In this document: positions 34,811-43,948 of the stretch, one piece after another
How positions within the stretch are numbered: position 1 is the stretch's first letter
Layout of the letters: the number at the start of each line of letters is the position of its first letter
NCBI RefSeq assembly: GCF_000149955.1
Contig: NC_030989.1
Coordinates: 4,662,402-4,726,401, forward strand
Source: Fusarium oxysporum f. sp. lycopersici 4287
Taxonomy: Eukaryota; Ascomycota; Sordariomycetes; Hypocreales; Nectriaceae
Direction: 5' to 3'
Length of the DNA stretch: 64,000 nucleotides
The notes under the pieces: model-generated
What the model was told of the DNA's origin: nothing
The model's database searches: none
The model's input: the letters and a program-made list of their open reading frames with translations, nothing else
Program-made: the position numbers and the translations under genes

Positions 34811-34822
34811 GGTTATGAGCCC
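34811..34822 (+). other. Primer binding site (half-tRNA initiator Met)
   Basis: GGTTATGAGCCC directly after the left LTR is complementary to GGGCTCATAACC, the anticodon stem-loop of initiator tRNA-Met. Copia-type elements often prime with an internal tRNA fragment rather than its 3' end. Confidence 0.65.
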
Positions 34823-34884
34823 GGGTTAGCAAACACCGGGTTTCTCTTCTGAATCAAAGAACCAAACTTTAACTTCAACTCAAG

Positions 34885-36990
34885 ATGACGTCACGACGAG
34901 CCCCACCTTCCACCATGCGAACTCGCAACACAATCAGAGTATCGCCTGCATCCGAATCGTCGCAACCTGGTGCTTCAGGTCAAGACCACACACCATCCTC
35001 AATGTATGACAGTACCACGGTCATCTCTGAAAAGAATACTCTTTTCCTTCCGCAAGAGCTCAAGCTAGGCGGCCCCTCCAATTGGGAGCAATATTGCCCA
35101 GCTCAGAAGGCCATTCTTCGGATCAATGGCCTCGAAGATGCTGTCTTTGGTGATTACCCTCCCGAGGAACAGCAGACTATGGATCAAAAGATCAGGGCGG
35201 CAAAAGCTGCCGTCTCCATCCGAGGTAACTGCACTGGAGAAGCACTCAGTCAACTAGTCGGGATTGAGAATCCCCAGGAGATGTTCAACCTTCTCCAGGC
35301 CTATTGTATTGGCACGGGCCCAGTTCTTCTGCAGACAACACTTTACCAGTTCATCCGGATCAAAACAAGCTCTTACGAGACAATTCCACAATTTAATGTC
35401 GACTTTGAACGACTCGTCAAACTTCTCCTCGAGCAGAAAGAACCAATCTCAGATACCCTCAAAAAGGTTGTTTATCTGACTGCCTGCGAGAACGAGTACC
35501 CTGACTGGACTGCCAGACAGCGCGCTCTCCTACGCTCGGAGCATCCGCCAACACTACGATCAATGCAGCAAGATCTCATTGATGAAAACAGGTCATCAGA
35601 TGATGATGACAGTCATGGTACTGCCTCCACGTACTGGGCTCACAGTAAAAAGACTGGAAGGAAGGGCCCGGCCGCAAGAAAGCAAGAGGCAAGTGGCCGG
35701 AGGAGAGGATCTTCAAAGAACCAGCGAGCCGCGAACAAGTCTAGCCAGGAAACCAATCATCGAGTCGGCAAGAACAAGGAACATACCTGCACGAACTGCA
35801 AGAAGAGAGGACATCATGAAAATGATTGTTGGTTCGCCCATAAGGATAAGCGACCCGACTGGGCAGTCCGTCTCGCCAAGGAACTCATGGAGCATGATCT
35901 TCAACGCGACAGCACCAAGAATCTCCATATCAAGGAATCAAATCACATGACAGTTGAGCGATCTTTTCTGATTCTTGAAGACAGCGTCTCAGACGAGCTA
36001 CCTATGGACAATACAGAGACGTGTAAAGTCTCCCTTGATAACATCTCTTCAACCGCAGAATGGCTGTTCGACACAGGTTCATCAGTCCACATCTGCAACG
36101 ACCAAAGCCTATTCACAGAACTGCAGCCTGCAACCCGAACGGTCCTCGTTACGGGCGGTGGGAAGGTGTACCCATTCGGTAAGGGGACAGTCAAAATTTG
36201 CTTCATAAACAAATGGGGTGAGCAGGTCACAATTAACCTCAAAGACACGCTGTTCATCCCTGAGTTTCCGGTAAATGTCATGTCAGGACTCAGGCTATAC
36301 AAGAACGGCGGCTGGATAGACGGGAACGACATGTACGACCCAACAGGAGATGTCTTTGGTCTCCTCCGCATAGGAAGGGACGGTCTGTACGTGAACACTG
36401 AGGTCGGAAAGACTACTGTTTCAAACCAGGCCGTCTCGGAACTCCAGCCAGAACCATGCAATCATCACACTGCTTCATCAAACCAATGCCTGAATGTCGA
36501 CCTTTGGCACCGAAGACTCGGCCATGTTAACGCATATCAGGTGTCACAGACTGCCAAAATGACCAGAGGAATGTACTGTGACGGCCACCACGACCATCAG
36601 CCTTTCAATTACTGCCTCGCCTGCGACATCGCAAAGGCCCTACGATGGACTCCGCGAAATAAACGGAAACGAGCCTCCAGGGCCGGGTTCATTCATGTTG
36701 ACACCTTCAAAGTCAATCCACCGGGCATTAGAGGCGAACGATGGGGAATGATTGCCACAGATGACAGGCATAGAATGAGATGGGCCTACACGTTCACGAG
36801 GAAGGGGATGGCTTCGGAACTTCTAGGCCAGCTCATCTCCAAGATACGAACTCAGTATGGCATCCGAGTGTACGCAATCCAAATGGATGGCGGCTCTGAG
36901 CTCTATGGTGCGTCTCTCAAAAACCTCGAGTACACTCACGGCGTCAAGATCATCAAGACGACACCAAGACCAAACCTCAATCTCACTTGA
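34885..36990 (+). CDS. Copia Gag-protease-integrase (N-terminal part of polyprotein)
   Basis: 701 residues from an ATG 74 bp after the LTR. Gag spans about residues 1-330 and ends in a basic stretch and a zinc knuckle CTNCKKRGHHENDC (C-x2-C-x4-H-x4-C). The protease site is LFDTGSSVHIC. The integrase zinc domain has WHRRLGH and CLAC, and the core has the first two catalytic Asp residues (HVDTFKV, QMDGGSELYG). The frame stops at 36988-36990 just where the third catalytic residue, Glu, is expected, about 35 residues after the second Asp. The rest of the polyprotein lies in another frame from about 36,960. Confidence 0.9.
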   Translation: MTSRRAPPSTMRTRNTIRVSPASESSQPGASGQDHTPSSMYDSTTVISEKNTLFLPQELKLGGPSNWEQYCPAQKAILRINGLEDAVFGDYPPEEQQTMDQKIRAAKAAVSIRGNCTGEALSQLVGIENPQEMFNLLQAYCIGTGPVLLQTTLYQFIRIKTSSYETIPQFNVDFERLVKLLLEQKEPISDTLKKVVYLTACENEYPDWTARQRALLRSEHPPTLRSMQQDLIDENRSSDDDDSHGTASTYWAHSKKTGRKGPAARKQEASGRRRGSSKNQRAANKSSQETNHRVGKNKEHTCTNCKKRGHHENDCWFAHKDKRPDWAVRLAKELMEHDLQRDSTKNLHIKESNHMTVERSFLILEDSVSDELPMDNTETCKVSLDNISSTAEWLFDTGSSVHICNDQSLFTELQPATRTVLVTGGGKVYPFGKGTVKICFINKWGEQVTINLKDTLFIPEFPVNVMSGLRLYKNGGWIDGNDMYDPTGDVFGLLRIGRDGLYVNTEVGKTTVSNQAVSELQPEPCNHHTASSNQCLNVDLWHRRLGHVNAYQVSQTAKMTRGMYCDGHHDHQPFNYCLACDIAKALRWTPRNKRKRASRAGFIHVDTFKVNPPGIRGERWGMIATDDRHRMRWAYTFTRKGMASELLGQLISKIRTQYGIRVYAIQMDGGSELYGASLKNLEYTHGVKIIKTTPRPNLNLT

Positions 36991-39305
36991 TCACCATGGC
37001 ACTCACACTCCAAACACTCATTGACAAAGTCAGAGCAACCATGGAATCGGAAAGAATCCCGATAGAGCTCTGGCCATTGGTCCTGGAAGATATGGTGCGC
37101 AAGACAAACGTGACAGCCACCAGGGCAATTGATGGCCTCACTCCCATGGAAAGCTTTCTCAACGAGGCCTTCCCCGGACAAGACAACAAGCCGGATCTGT
37201 CCGGAGAACGAATCTGCGGCTCACAAGTCACGATACACATACCGCAGGAACGAAGATTGAGATCACACAAGTTTGGCCCAAGAGGAGAGGCTGGAATCTA
37301 CCTATGCATGGAAGGTTCACAGATCTACACCTGCTGGGTGCCCTCTCGCAGGAAGGGACATCAGATCGTCCGTTCTGCAAATGTACAATTCTACGAAAAG
37401 GTTGGGGAGACAGAACTCCTGACCGAAACTGAGCATGATGTTGAGCCGGAAATCCGCAAGAACGGAGCTCCCATCTCAAGCCGGCCACAGTCCGTCACGG
37501 AGCAGACAAAGACTCCAAGGCCACAAAGGTCTGAAGTGAACAATCTTCAGCATGCTGAGGTGCATAATCCTCAGCATGGACAGACGACAACATCCATGAC
37601 ATCAGCTAAGCTGCCCGATCTCCGAAAAGAGGTGATCACTGAGCCCAAAACAATGACTGAAGCGCTTCAAGGTCCGCAAAGGGAGCATTGGCTCAGAGCA
37701 ATACACAGTGAGCTGCGCAGTCTCCTCACGAAAGGAACTTGGCGCATGCTGGACCGCAACCAAGCTCACAATAGGCCACTTACCGTCAAATGGGTATTCA
37801 AGGTCAAGAAAAACGAGGACGGCAACCTCGACAAGTTCAAGGCGCGGCTGGTGGTCAGAGGCTTTGAACAACAGTTCGGCTTTGACTACAACCAGACCTT
37901 TGCCTCTGTTGCCAAAGCGGCGACTTGGAGAATCCTCCTCACCGTTGCTGCCTGTCTTGACTGGGAGATTGAGCAGATGGACGTGTCGACGGCGTTCCTG
38001 GAAGGGGACCTCGAGGAAGAAGTCTTCATCGAAATGCCGGAAGGGCTTGTAGAGTATTTCGACCAACACCCAGAAGACCGTCCGCCAGGATTCTCAACCG
38101 AGAAGATCTGCAAACTGATCAAATCCCTCTATGGACTCAAACAGGCGCCTCGGCAATGGCAAAAGAAGCTGAAGGAGGCCTTGGAATCCCTTGACTTTCG
38201 ACAAGTAACGTCTGACACGGCCGTATATCACAATCCCACAACGGGAGTGATCATCATCACATATGTGGATGACTTCCTCATCATGGGCAGCAACAAGGAA
38301 GCAATCCAAGGGTACAAAGCCCGCCTGGGAGAGATCTTCACAATGACTGATCTCGGTCCCGCCAGCCATTTTCTTGGAGTAAGAATAACCCGAGACAGGA
38401 ACTCAAGGCTGATCTACCTTTCCCAGGATGCATATTTTACCAGAATACTGAAGAAATTCGGCTTAGAGGATTGTCGACCGGTCAAGACCCCGATGGAGCG
38501 AAATTCACTCTCGACACTGCAACCAAGAGACAATGGCGACTCGGCTTCTCCAGAAGAACGAGAAGACTATAGCTCGAAAACCGGCTCGCTGATGTATGGA
38601 ATGACCCAAACCAGACCCGATTTAGCTTTCCTACTCTCGGTACTCTCAAGATACATGTCGAATCCATCACCAACACATTCACGAATGATCAAAAGAGGTC
38701 TCCGCTATCTACAGCAGACAAGAGACCACGGCCTGGTGCTTGGGGGCGTCAAGAAAGATCCTGAATCCGCTTGGAGCATCACAGCTTGGGCCGACTCGGA
38801 TTGGAAAGGCGACACTGTTACGGGAAGATCGACGTTTGGATGGCTTGTTCAACTTGAAGGATCTACAGTCTCATGGAGGGCCAAACGGCACGAAACAGTG
38901 GCACTATCGACTACCGAGGCTGAATATACAGCACTCTCCCAGTGTGCCAGAGAATTGGCCTGGACTAGGAACCTCTTCTCTGAACTGCTCCTTCCGCTAC
39001 ATATGCCTATCCCACTGAACGGCGACAACCAGGGTTCCCTAAAGCTATGCAGAAACCCTGAGCTTCACCAACGGACAAAGCACATTCCGTTAACCGAGCA
39101 CCATATCCGAGAAGAAGTTGAAGCCGGGAATATTGATGTGCAATACGTCAGCACACATGAGCAGGTAGCAGACGGACTCACTAAACCATTGAACGCCGTC
39201 AGCCACGGTCACTTTCTAGAAGCAATTCGAGTCAGTGCATGTCCGATCGAGGAAGCAGGTCGTATTATTTGGAGTACTGAAGTCCACGATGACTCTGTGC
39301 CCTGA
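36987..39305 (+). CDS. Copia reverse transcriptase-RNase H (C-terminal part of polyprotein)
   Basis: Open frame of about 770 residues; the first ATG in this frame is at 36996, so it is probably not an independent gene but the frame-shifted remainder of the polyprotein. The integrase tail (IPIELWPLVLEDMVRKTN) is followed by a Pro/Gln-rich linker, RT from about residue 240 (KWVFKVKKNEDGNLDKFKAR, FASVAKAATWRILL, MDVSTAFLEGDL, SLYGLKQAPRQWQ) and the catalytic YVDD box (ITYVDDFLIMG). RNase H motifs follow: ADSDWKGDTVTGRSTFG, SWRAKRHETVALSTTEAEY. RT and RNase H catalytic sites look intact. Confidence 0.9.
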   Translation: MITMALTLQTLIDKVRATMESERIPIELWPLVLEDMVRKTNVTATRAIDGLTPMESFLNEAFPGQDNKPDLSGERICGSQVTIHIPQERRLRSHKFGPRGEAGIYLCMEGSQIYTCWVPSRRKGHQIVRSANVQFYEKVGETELLTETEHDVEPEIRKNGAPISSRPQSVTEQTKTPRPQRSEVNNLQHAEVHNPQHGQTTTSMTSAKLPDLRKEVITEPKTMTEALQGPQREHWLRAIHSELRSLLTKGTWRMLDRNQAHNRPLTVKWVFKVKKNEDGNLDKFKARLVVRGFEQQFGFDYNQTFASVAKAATWRILLTVAACLDWEIEQMDVSTAFLEGDLEEEVFIEMPEGLVEYFDQHPEDRPPGFSTEKICKLIKSLYGLKQAPRQWQKKLKEALESLDFRQVTSDTAVYHNPTTGVIIITYVDDFLIMGSNKEAIQGYKARLGEIFTMTDLGPASHFLGVRITRDRNSRLIYLSQDAYFTRILKKFGLEDCRPVKTPMERNSLSTLQPRDNGDSASPEEREDYSSKTGSLMYGMTQTRPDLAFLLSVLSRYMSNPSPTHSRMIKRGLRYLQQTRDHGLVLGGVKKDPESAWSITAWADSDWKGDTVTGRSTFGWLVQLEGSTVSWRAKRHETVALSTTEAEYTALSQCARELAWTRNLFSELLLPLHMPIPLNGDNQGSLKLCRNPELHQRTKHIPLTEHHIREEVEAGNIDVQYVSTHEQVADGLTKPLNAVSHGHFLEAIRVSACPIEEAGRIIWSTEVHDDSVP

Positions 39306-39310
39306 AGACA

Positions 39311-39325
39311 AGGTGGATGGGGGCG
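39311..39325 (+). other. Polypurine tract of copia element
   Basis: AGGTGGATGGGGGCG directly precedes the right LTR and is the expected plus-strand primer site. Confidence 0.7.
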
Positions 39326-39519
39326 TGTTGGAAAATCCGGGAATCCCCTTCCCTTCAGGATTCAGACTGTTAGTCTGAAAGTCCTAGATTTAAAGTTCAA
39401 AGTCCTAGATACAATCATCTAGAGATATAAACCCGAGAATAACTCTCAGCTCAATAATGAACAACCAAGTTTCATAAAAATACATTTTCACCCAGCACTA
39501 CTGCGCAATATAAACAACA
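39326..39519 (+). repeat. 3' LTR (194 bp)
   Basis: Same length and, read base by base, the same sequence as the left LTR; ends AACA before the second TGATC duplication at 39520. Confidence 0.92.
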
Positions 39520-40410
39520 TGATCGCCACTGGTATTCAGAGATCAGACGCCCCAGGTGGCTTCTCATCTTCCACTTGGTCAGCGTGGCCACAGGACGACC
39601 TCAGCTTTACGCAAGCCCTTACAGCAGTCTCCAACATCGTGTTCTCGTATGCGTTTGCTGCGGCCCAATTTTCCTTCATGTCCGAGATGCATACCCCGGC
39701 CGACTTTACGAAATCGATCGTCACTCTTGGTCTTACAGAAATCGTTCTATATACAATCACAGGATCAGTCATCTATGCATTCGTCGGACAGGACGTTCAG
39801 TCCCCCGCCTTGTTATCCGCCAGCCCGTTAGTGTCGAAAGTAGCTTTTGGCATTGCCTTGCCTGTAATCTATATCTCAGGCTCAATCAACGCCACTGTTG
39901 CTTGCAGATTCATCCACGGTCGACTTTACAAGAACTCAATTACTCGGTTCATTAATACCCGCAAAGGCTGGATCACTTGGTTGGCTGTCGTTGCCTTTGT
40001 GATCTTCCTATCATGGGTTATCGCAGAGGCTATTCCATTTTTCTCCGAGCTGCTGGGAATCTGTGCCGCGCTCTTTATTTCGGGATTTTCGTTCTGGATC
40101 CCTCCTATTATGTGGTTCTTCCTTCTCAAGGAGGGAAATTGGTACGACAAGCATAATGTCAAGCGTGCTGCATGCAACTGCATTGTCTTTGTCGTCGGTT
40201 TCTTTGTGTTTATTGCTGGCACATACGCCAGCATTGACCAGATCGTAAGCGCACCGAACAATGATCTCCATACTAAGATAACTAACATGATCACAGATTG
40301 CCAAATTCCACGGAGGCAGCGTTGGCAGGCCTTTTCTCCTGCAATGTGGCTTAAGGCTTTGTCATCCGAATTCTTGGGTACGGAGATTTGCACATGGGTC
40401 CATTCTATAA
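39520..40410 (+). pseudogene. Amino-acid permease, 3' part (interrupted)
   Basis: Continues the permease cut at 34616: helices such as NIVFSYAFAAAQFSFMSEM, HTPADFTKS and WVIAEAIPFFSELLG belong to PF01490. An intron at 40245-40296 (GTAAGC donor, CACAG acceptor) joins GTYASIDQI to IAKFHGGSVGRP. Relatives end soon after an RPFSC-like motif; here the reading goes on as RPFLLQCG to a TAA at 40408. A one-base insertion in CCTTTTCTCC would explain this, hence a possible second lesion. Confidence 0.8.
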
Positions 40411-40871
40411 CGCGCAGCTTACTATAGTATATGAATACACTTTGTTGGTTCACTTGTATGAGATAAGGACCGTATGCATCATTCCACCGGATCTTCCGTC
40501 TTTCAGGCCCTGGTTTAGCACCTAGACGAACAGGAGTTACTGGCCTCCGATGATCGGAACTCCATTGACTGCTTACACTGAAAATAAATCGCCTGATATA
40601 AATCGCTATCGGTTTACTGAGGAATAAGATCAAGTAGTTCTTGCAAAGCGCATCGTCATTTGCTATAAAAGGTCCAACCTGTTATCATTCGTGGCTGTCT
40701 CAATGAACAGCACTAAGCCTAGCGTTTCAGTGCAACTAGCGTCCTGAAATGGTCTAGTCAATCCACTGTAAATAATCATTAAAGCACCCTCGATCCACTT
40801 CTTGTGCCCTCGCTTGATTTCCCACCTTGCATGCTCAATTCCGAGCTTGACAGAATCCACAGCAGCAGATC
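40411..40871. other. Intergenic region before Zn2Cys6 regulator
   Basis: About 460 bp without a supportable gene; no copy of the ATCCCNNNCGG motif noticed. Confidence 0.4.
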
Positions 40872-42544
40872 ATGCCCCGAGGACGCAGGGGCTGTTGGAC
40901 ATGTCGCATCCGACATAGAAGATGTGACGAGTCATCCCCCGAATGCAAAGAGTGTAGTACTCGGAGTATCACCTGCCATGGATATGATCTCGATCCACCA
41001 GAATGGATGAGCAATGATCGTCTATTGCAAGAAGAGCTTCGGCGGATCAAAGTTGCAGTCAAGGAGAATTTCCGACGCGTCAAGACCATTCAGAATCGAC
41101 AACTTGCTCGGTCAACAGCTCAAGCAGCACAAGCTTCGCGTGCCAAAGCCACTTCTCGATCCGAAGGCGAAATAACTCAAAGTCCAGCACAAGTCGGTTC
41201 ATCAACTACAAACACCATCTTTCGAGAGGCGCAGTATCTTGTTCATTACCTCGACTACATCTTTCCGATTCAGTATGCTTTCTACGTCGATACGCCAGAT
41301 CAGGGAGGTAGAGGCTGGCTCTTTTTCCTCCTTGAACGAAGTAAGAAACACCCCCGCGCACAGCTATTCTCTTCTGACATCCAAGTAGATGCACCTCTTC
41401 GAAACGCAGCCCTAACTCTTTCCGCCTTTCACCAACACACCTTCTCACCCTATCATACAGAGAACCAAGAAGACGAACTGTTGCAGTACCATACCAAAGC
41501 ACTTCAGGAACTTCGGCATGTCGTCCGCCATCGAGACGTGGGTGCTTCTGCCGACAATATCGAGGAATGGCTCAAGTTCCTGGCTGGCGGTATGTTCTTG
41601 ATCTCTTTTGAGGTAATACCTAGCACATACTTTCATTCTTCTCGGCATCTGACTTGCTGAAGGTTTTCCAAGGAGGCACAAGCAACTGGCAAGCCCACTT
41701 TAACGCCCTCGTATCCGTGATCCAGAACCTGGCATCCTCCGACTTCGACTTTGACACTTCCGATCCTTCGAGCCCAGATTTCGACTTCCAGCGAGGCATG
41801 AATACTGCGCAAAAGTTCATTTTGTCTAATCTGGTCTGGATCGATGTCCTAGCGCCTCTAGCTACGGGGACTGCACCGAAGCTACCATATCACGATTGGT
41901 TAATCGCCGGCAATATCGACATGTCGAGAGTTATGGGCTGCTCAAACTGCATCATGATCACGATTGGTGATATGATGGCCCTGGATTCAAGGGCTATAAC
42001 AATGGATAATGAGGCTTTGCAAATCGCCATTGATGACTTAGAGAAGCGCATTTATAATGGAATAGACGCGGCATTAGATGATGGATCAACGGTCTGTATC
42101 ATTTTACAAGATTATAAATGAATGTTTGCTAATCGGCCCTAGCAGTTGACACCGACCAATCGCTCGGTAACTCACCTCTTCGCAACCGCAGCTCTCGTCC
42201 ATCTTTACACTCTTGCCTCCGAACACAACATCACTTCACGAGATCCTCACAGCGCAGTGTCACGAGTCGTTGAAGTATTGGACAACCTACCTCCACATAT
42301 ATCCCTTCGAGCAACACCATGGCCTCTATGCGTTGCGGGTTCTATGGCGCTTCCTCCCAATGAGCATTACTTTGACGATTTGTTGACGAAACTCATGGAC
42401 CATGCTGAGGCGGGCTTTACTAATTGTGGTACGGTTTATAGTGTCATGCAAAATGCTTGGAAGCAGCGACACCAGGACCCAAGTAGGCTTTGGAGCGCAA
42501 GACAATCAATGGAGAATCTGGGCATTTGTGCTCTCCTGATATGA
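40872..42544 (+). CDS. Zn2Cys6 (fungal-type) transcription factor
   Basis: Starts at the ATG at 40872; introns 41613-41662 and 42092-42145 give about 520 residues. The N-terminal zinc cluster (residues 8-35) reads CWTCRIRHRRCDE, CKEC and a last Cys in RSITCHG, with the spacing C-x2-C-x6-C-x6-C-x2-C-x6-C. A coiled-coil-like stretch follows at about residues 55-80 (NDRLLQEELRRIKVAVKENF), then the fungal-specific transcription factor region (PF11951-like) to the C-terminus. It binds CGG half-sites as a dimer in this family. It is the only regulator near the isocyanide synthase cluster, about 8 kb from it (about 3 kb without the transposon), so a pathway regulator is a fair hypothesis. Confidence 0.88.
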
Positions 42545-42696
42545 GCCTTCTATGACGATGAACTAGAGCTTAGGTGACCATATAAGATCATATGATACAT
42601 TCAAGCTAATCTTTATGAGATAACAATATCCTGAAGGAATCAAAATCCCCAATTCGTATCTGTGGCCAAGGCTGAAGAAGCTACAGAATCCGCCAC

Positions 42697-43230
42697 CTAG
42701 TCTTGCAAGTTATCCAGACAGCCAACCTCGGACCACTCGTAGGAAGTATCCTGCCGATCGGTGACAAGCTCACCACTGAAGAACTCGCACCTGCCGATGT
42801 CGGTGACGAAAGACCTGTCGGTGTAGAAAGCAACGACCTCGCAGCCAGCATAAGCAGCACAGGCCTCAAGACACTGCCTAATGTTGTCCTTCTTTCCAGG
42901 ACTGTTGAGATAGTTCAGTGCCTGGTTCGGGAGGAAATAACCAGTTATACCGCAGACTCCAGAAGGAGCCGCAGTCGTGGTGGTGTCTGCGGCAACAGTG
43001 GTGGTAGTGAGAGCAGCCTCGATAGGGGCCGTAGCAGTGGCAGCGGCTGTGGTTTCATCAACGGTGGTGGTAGTCGTCTCTTCAACAGCGGAGGTTTGGG
43101 TGCTGGTAGGCTCTTCGAGGACGGTTGCAGTAGTGCTCAGGCCAGCGCTGGTGGTGCTGGGCTTGCAAGGACCGGCGGCGACAGTTGAGACAGCGGCGAG
43201 AGCCACGAAGAGAGACTTGTAATGAACCAT
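42697..43230 (-). CDS. Secreted Thr-rich protein with PAN/apple-like domain
   Basis: 177 residues. The frame is open upstream, but the ATG at 43230 gives a clean signal peptide (MVHYKSLFVALAAVSTVAAG). Residues about 20-90 are a Thr/Ser/Ala-rich mucin-like stretch that is expected to be O-mannosylated. The C-terminal about 80 residues carry a cysteine-rich fold, CGITGYFLPN, NIRQCLEACAAYAGCEVVAF, GRCEFFSGEL and a last SEVGC, as in fungal PAN/apple-like domains. It probably acts outside the cell or in the wall, binding protein or sugar. No GPI-type tail. Not essential to any cluster seen here. Confidence 0.75.
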   Translation of the reverse strand: MVHYKSLFVALAAVSTVAAGPCKPSTTSAGLSTTATVLEEPTSTQTSAVEETTTTTVDETTAAATATAPIEAALTTTTVAADTTTTAAPSGVCGITGYFLPNQALNYLNSPGKKDNIRQCLEACAAYAGCEVVAFYTDRSFVTDIGRCEFFSGELVTDRQDTSYEWSEVGCLDNLQD

Positions 43231-43948
43231 TTTGCCTTGGTGGTGGACTTTCCGCAATTAATGATTAAGAATGGAATTAATGAGTAATGAGTGGATGTAA
43301 ACGCGGCAACTAAACGAGTGACTGTTGCGGATGCACTTGGACAGTGGAGGATGCACAAAGACCGACAAAAGCGATGAGGCAAAGCGGCCTACTTGTATTT
43401 GCATACGATTCCACCCAGTAACCCATTTCTTTATTCTTGGCATCACGAAACTAGCAGCGACTTTTCCACAGCTGGGAATATCAGCCTGGCTAGCGTTGGG
43501 TCGGATGGGTCCGAGAATCAATAGTTTCAATCGTTTTAGCCATTCCCGTTAGCTGTACAAGCCACAACGCCCCAATGTTCATCTCCCCCTTTCTGCTAAA
43601 TCCGTAATGAAGATATTGTCCGGAGCATTATAACCGGATTACAATCTTATCGCGTATATGACGTTGCTGATTGCTTTGGCTGCCTGAAAAAGCTTCTGGA
43701 AGAAATACTGAGTCAAAAACAATACTAGGATTACAGCGTCGAGGACCCACACTGCGACCGCCAACACAGAAACTTGGTCCAAACGCGACTACAGGTTTCT
43801 TGATAACGGATATTGACATAGACAGGATTCGGAACTGCGGACTATCACAATACGAAACAAGCAATTTTCCATTGTTGCTTCATTAGACAAATAAGAAGTC
43901 CTTCGAATATTATCAATTATTTCATCAACCTAACCCTGAATCTATAAT
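43231..43948. other. Intergenic region
   Basis: About 720 bp between two minus-strand genes. No supportable gene. Confidence 0.4.

Larger units (their letters stand above)
34617..39519 (+). mobile_element. Ty1/copia LTR retrotransposon, complete
   Basis: 4,903 bp with 194-bp LTRs, both beginning TGTTGG and ending AACA, flanked by the TGATC duplication. Internal order is PBS, Gag with CCHC zinc knuckle, protease, integrase, reverse transcriptase, RNase H, polypurine tract: the copia order (integrase before RT). The LTRs read as identical by eye, so integration is recent. It splits the amino-acid permease. The coding part is interrupted by a frame change in the integrase region (about 36,980). 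Confidence 0.93.

Noticed and set aside
35943..36461. 172-residue minus-strand frame
   Set aside because: Antisense of the copia protease/integrase region; no family likeness and opposite to strong domain matches.
36975..36996. Programmed ribosomal frameshift in the copia element
   Set aside because: No slippery heptamer is evident, and copia elements normally use one frame; a mutation or error is simpler.
42703..43188. 161-residue plus-strand frame rich in Gly/Ser
   Set aside because: It is the antisense of the Thr/Ala-rich mucin-like region of the PAN protein; low-complexity repeats keep the opposite strand open.
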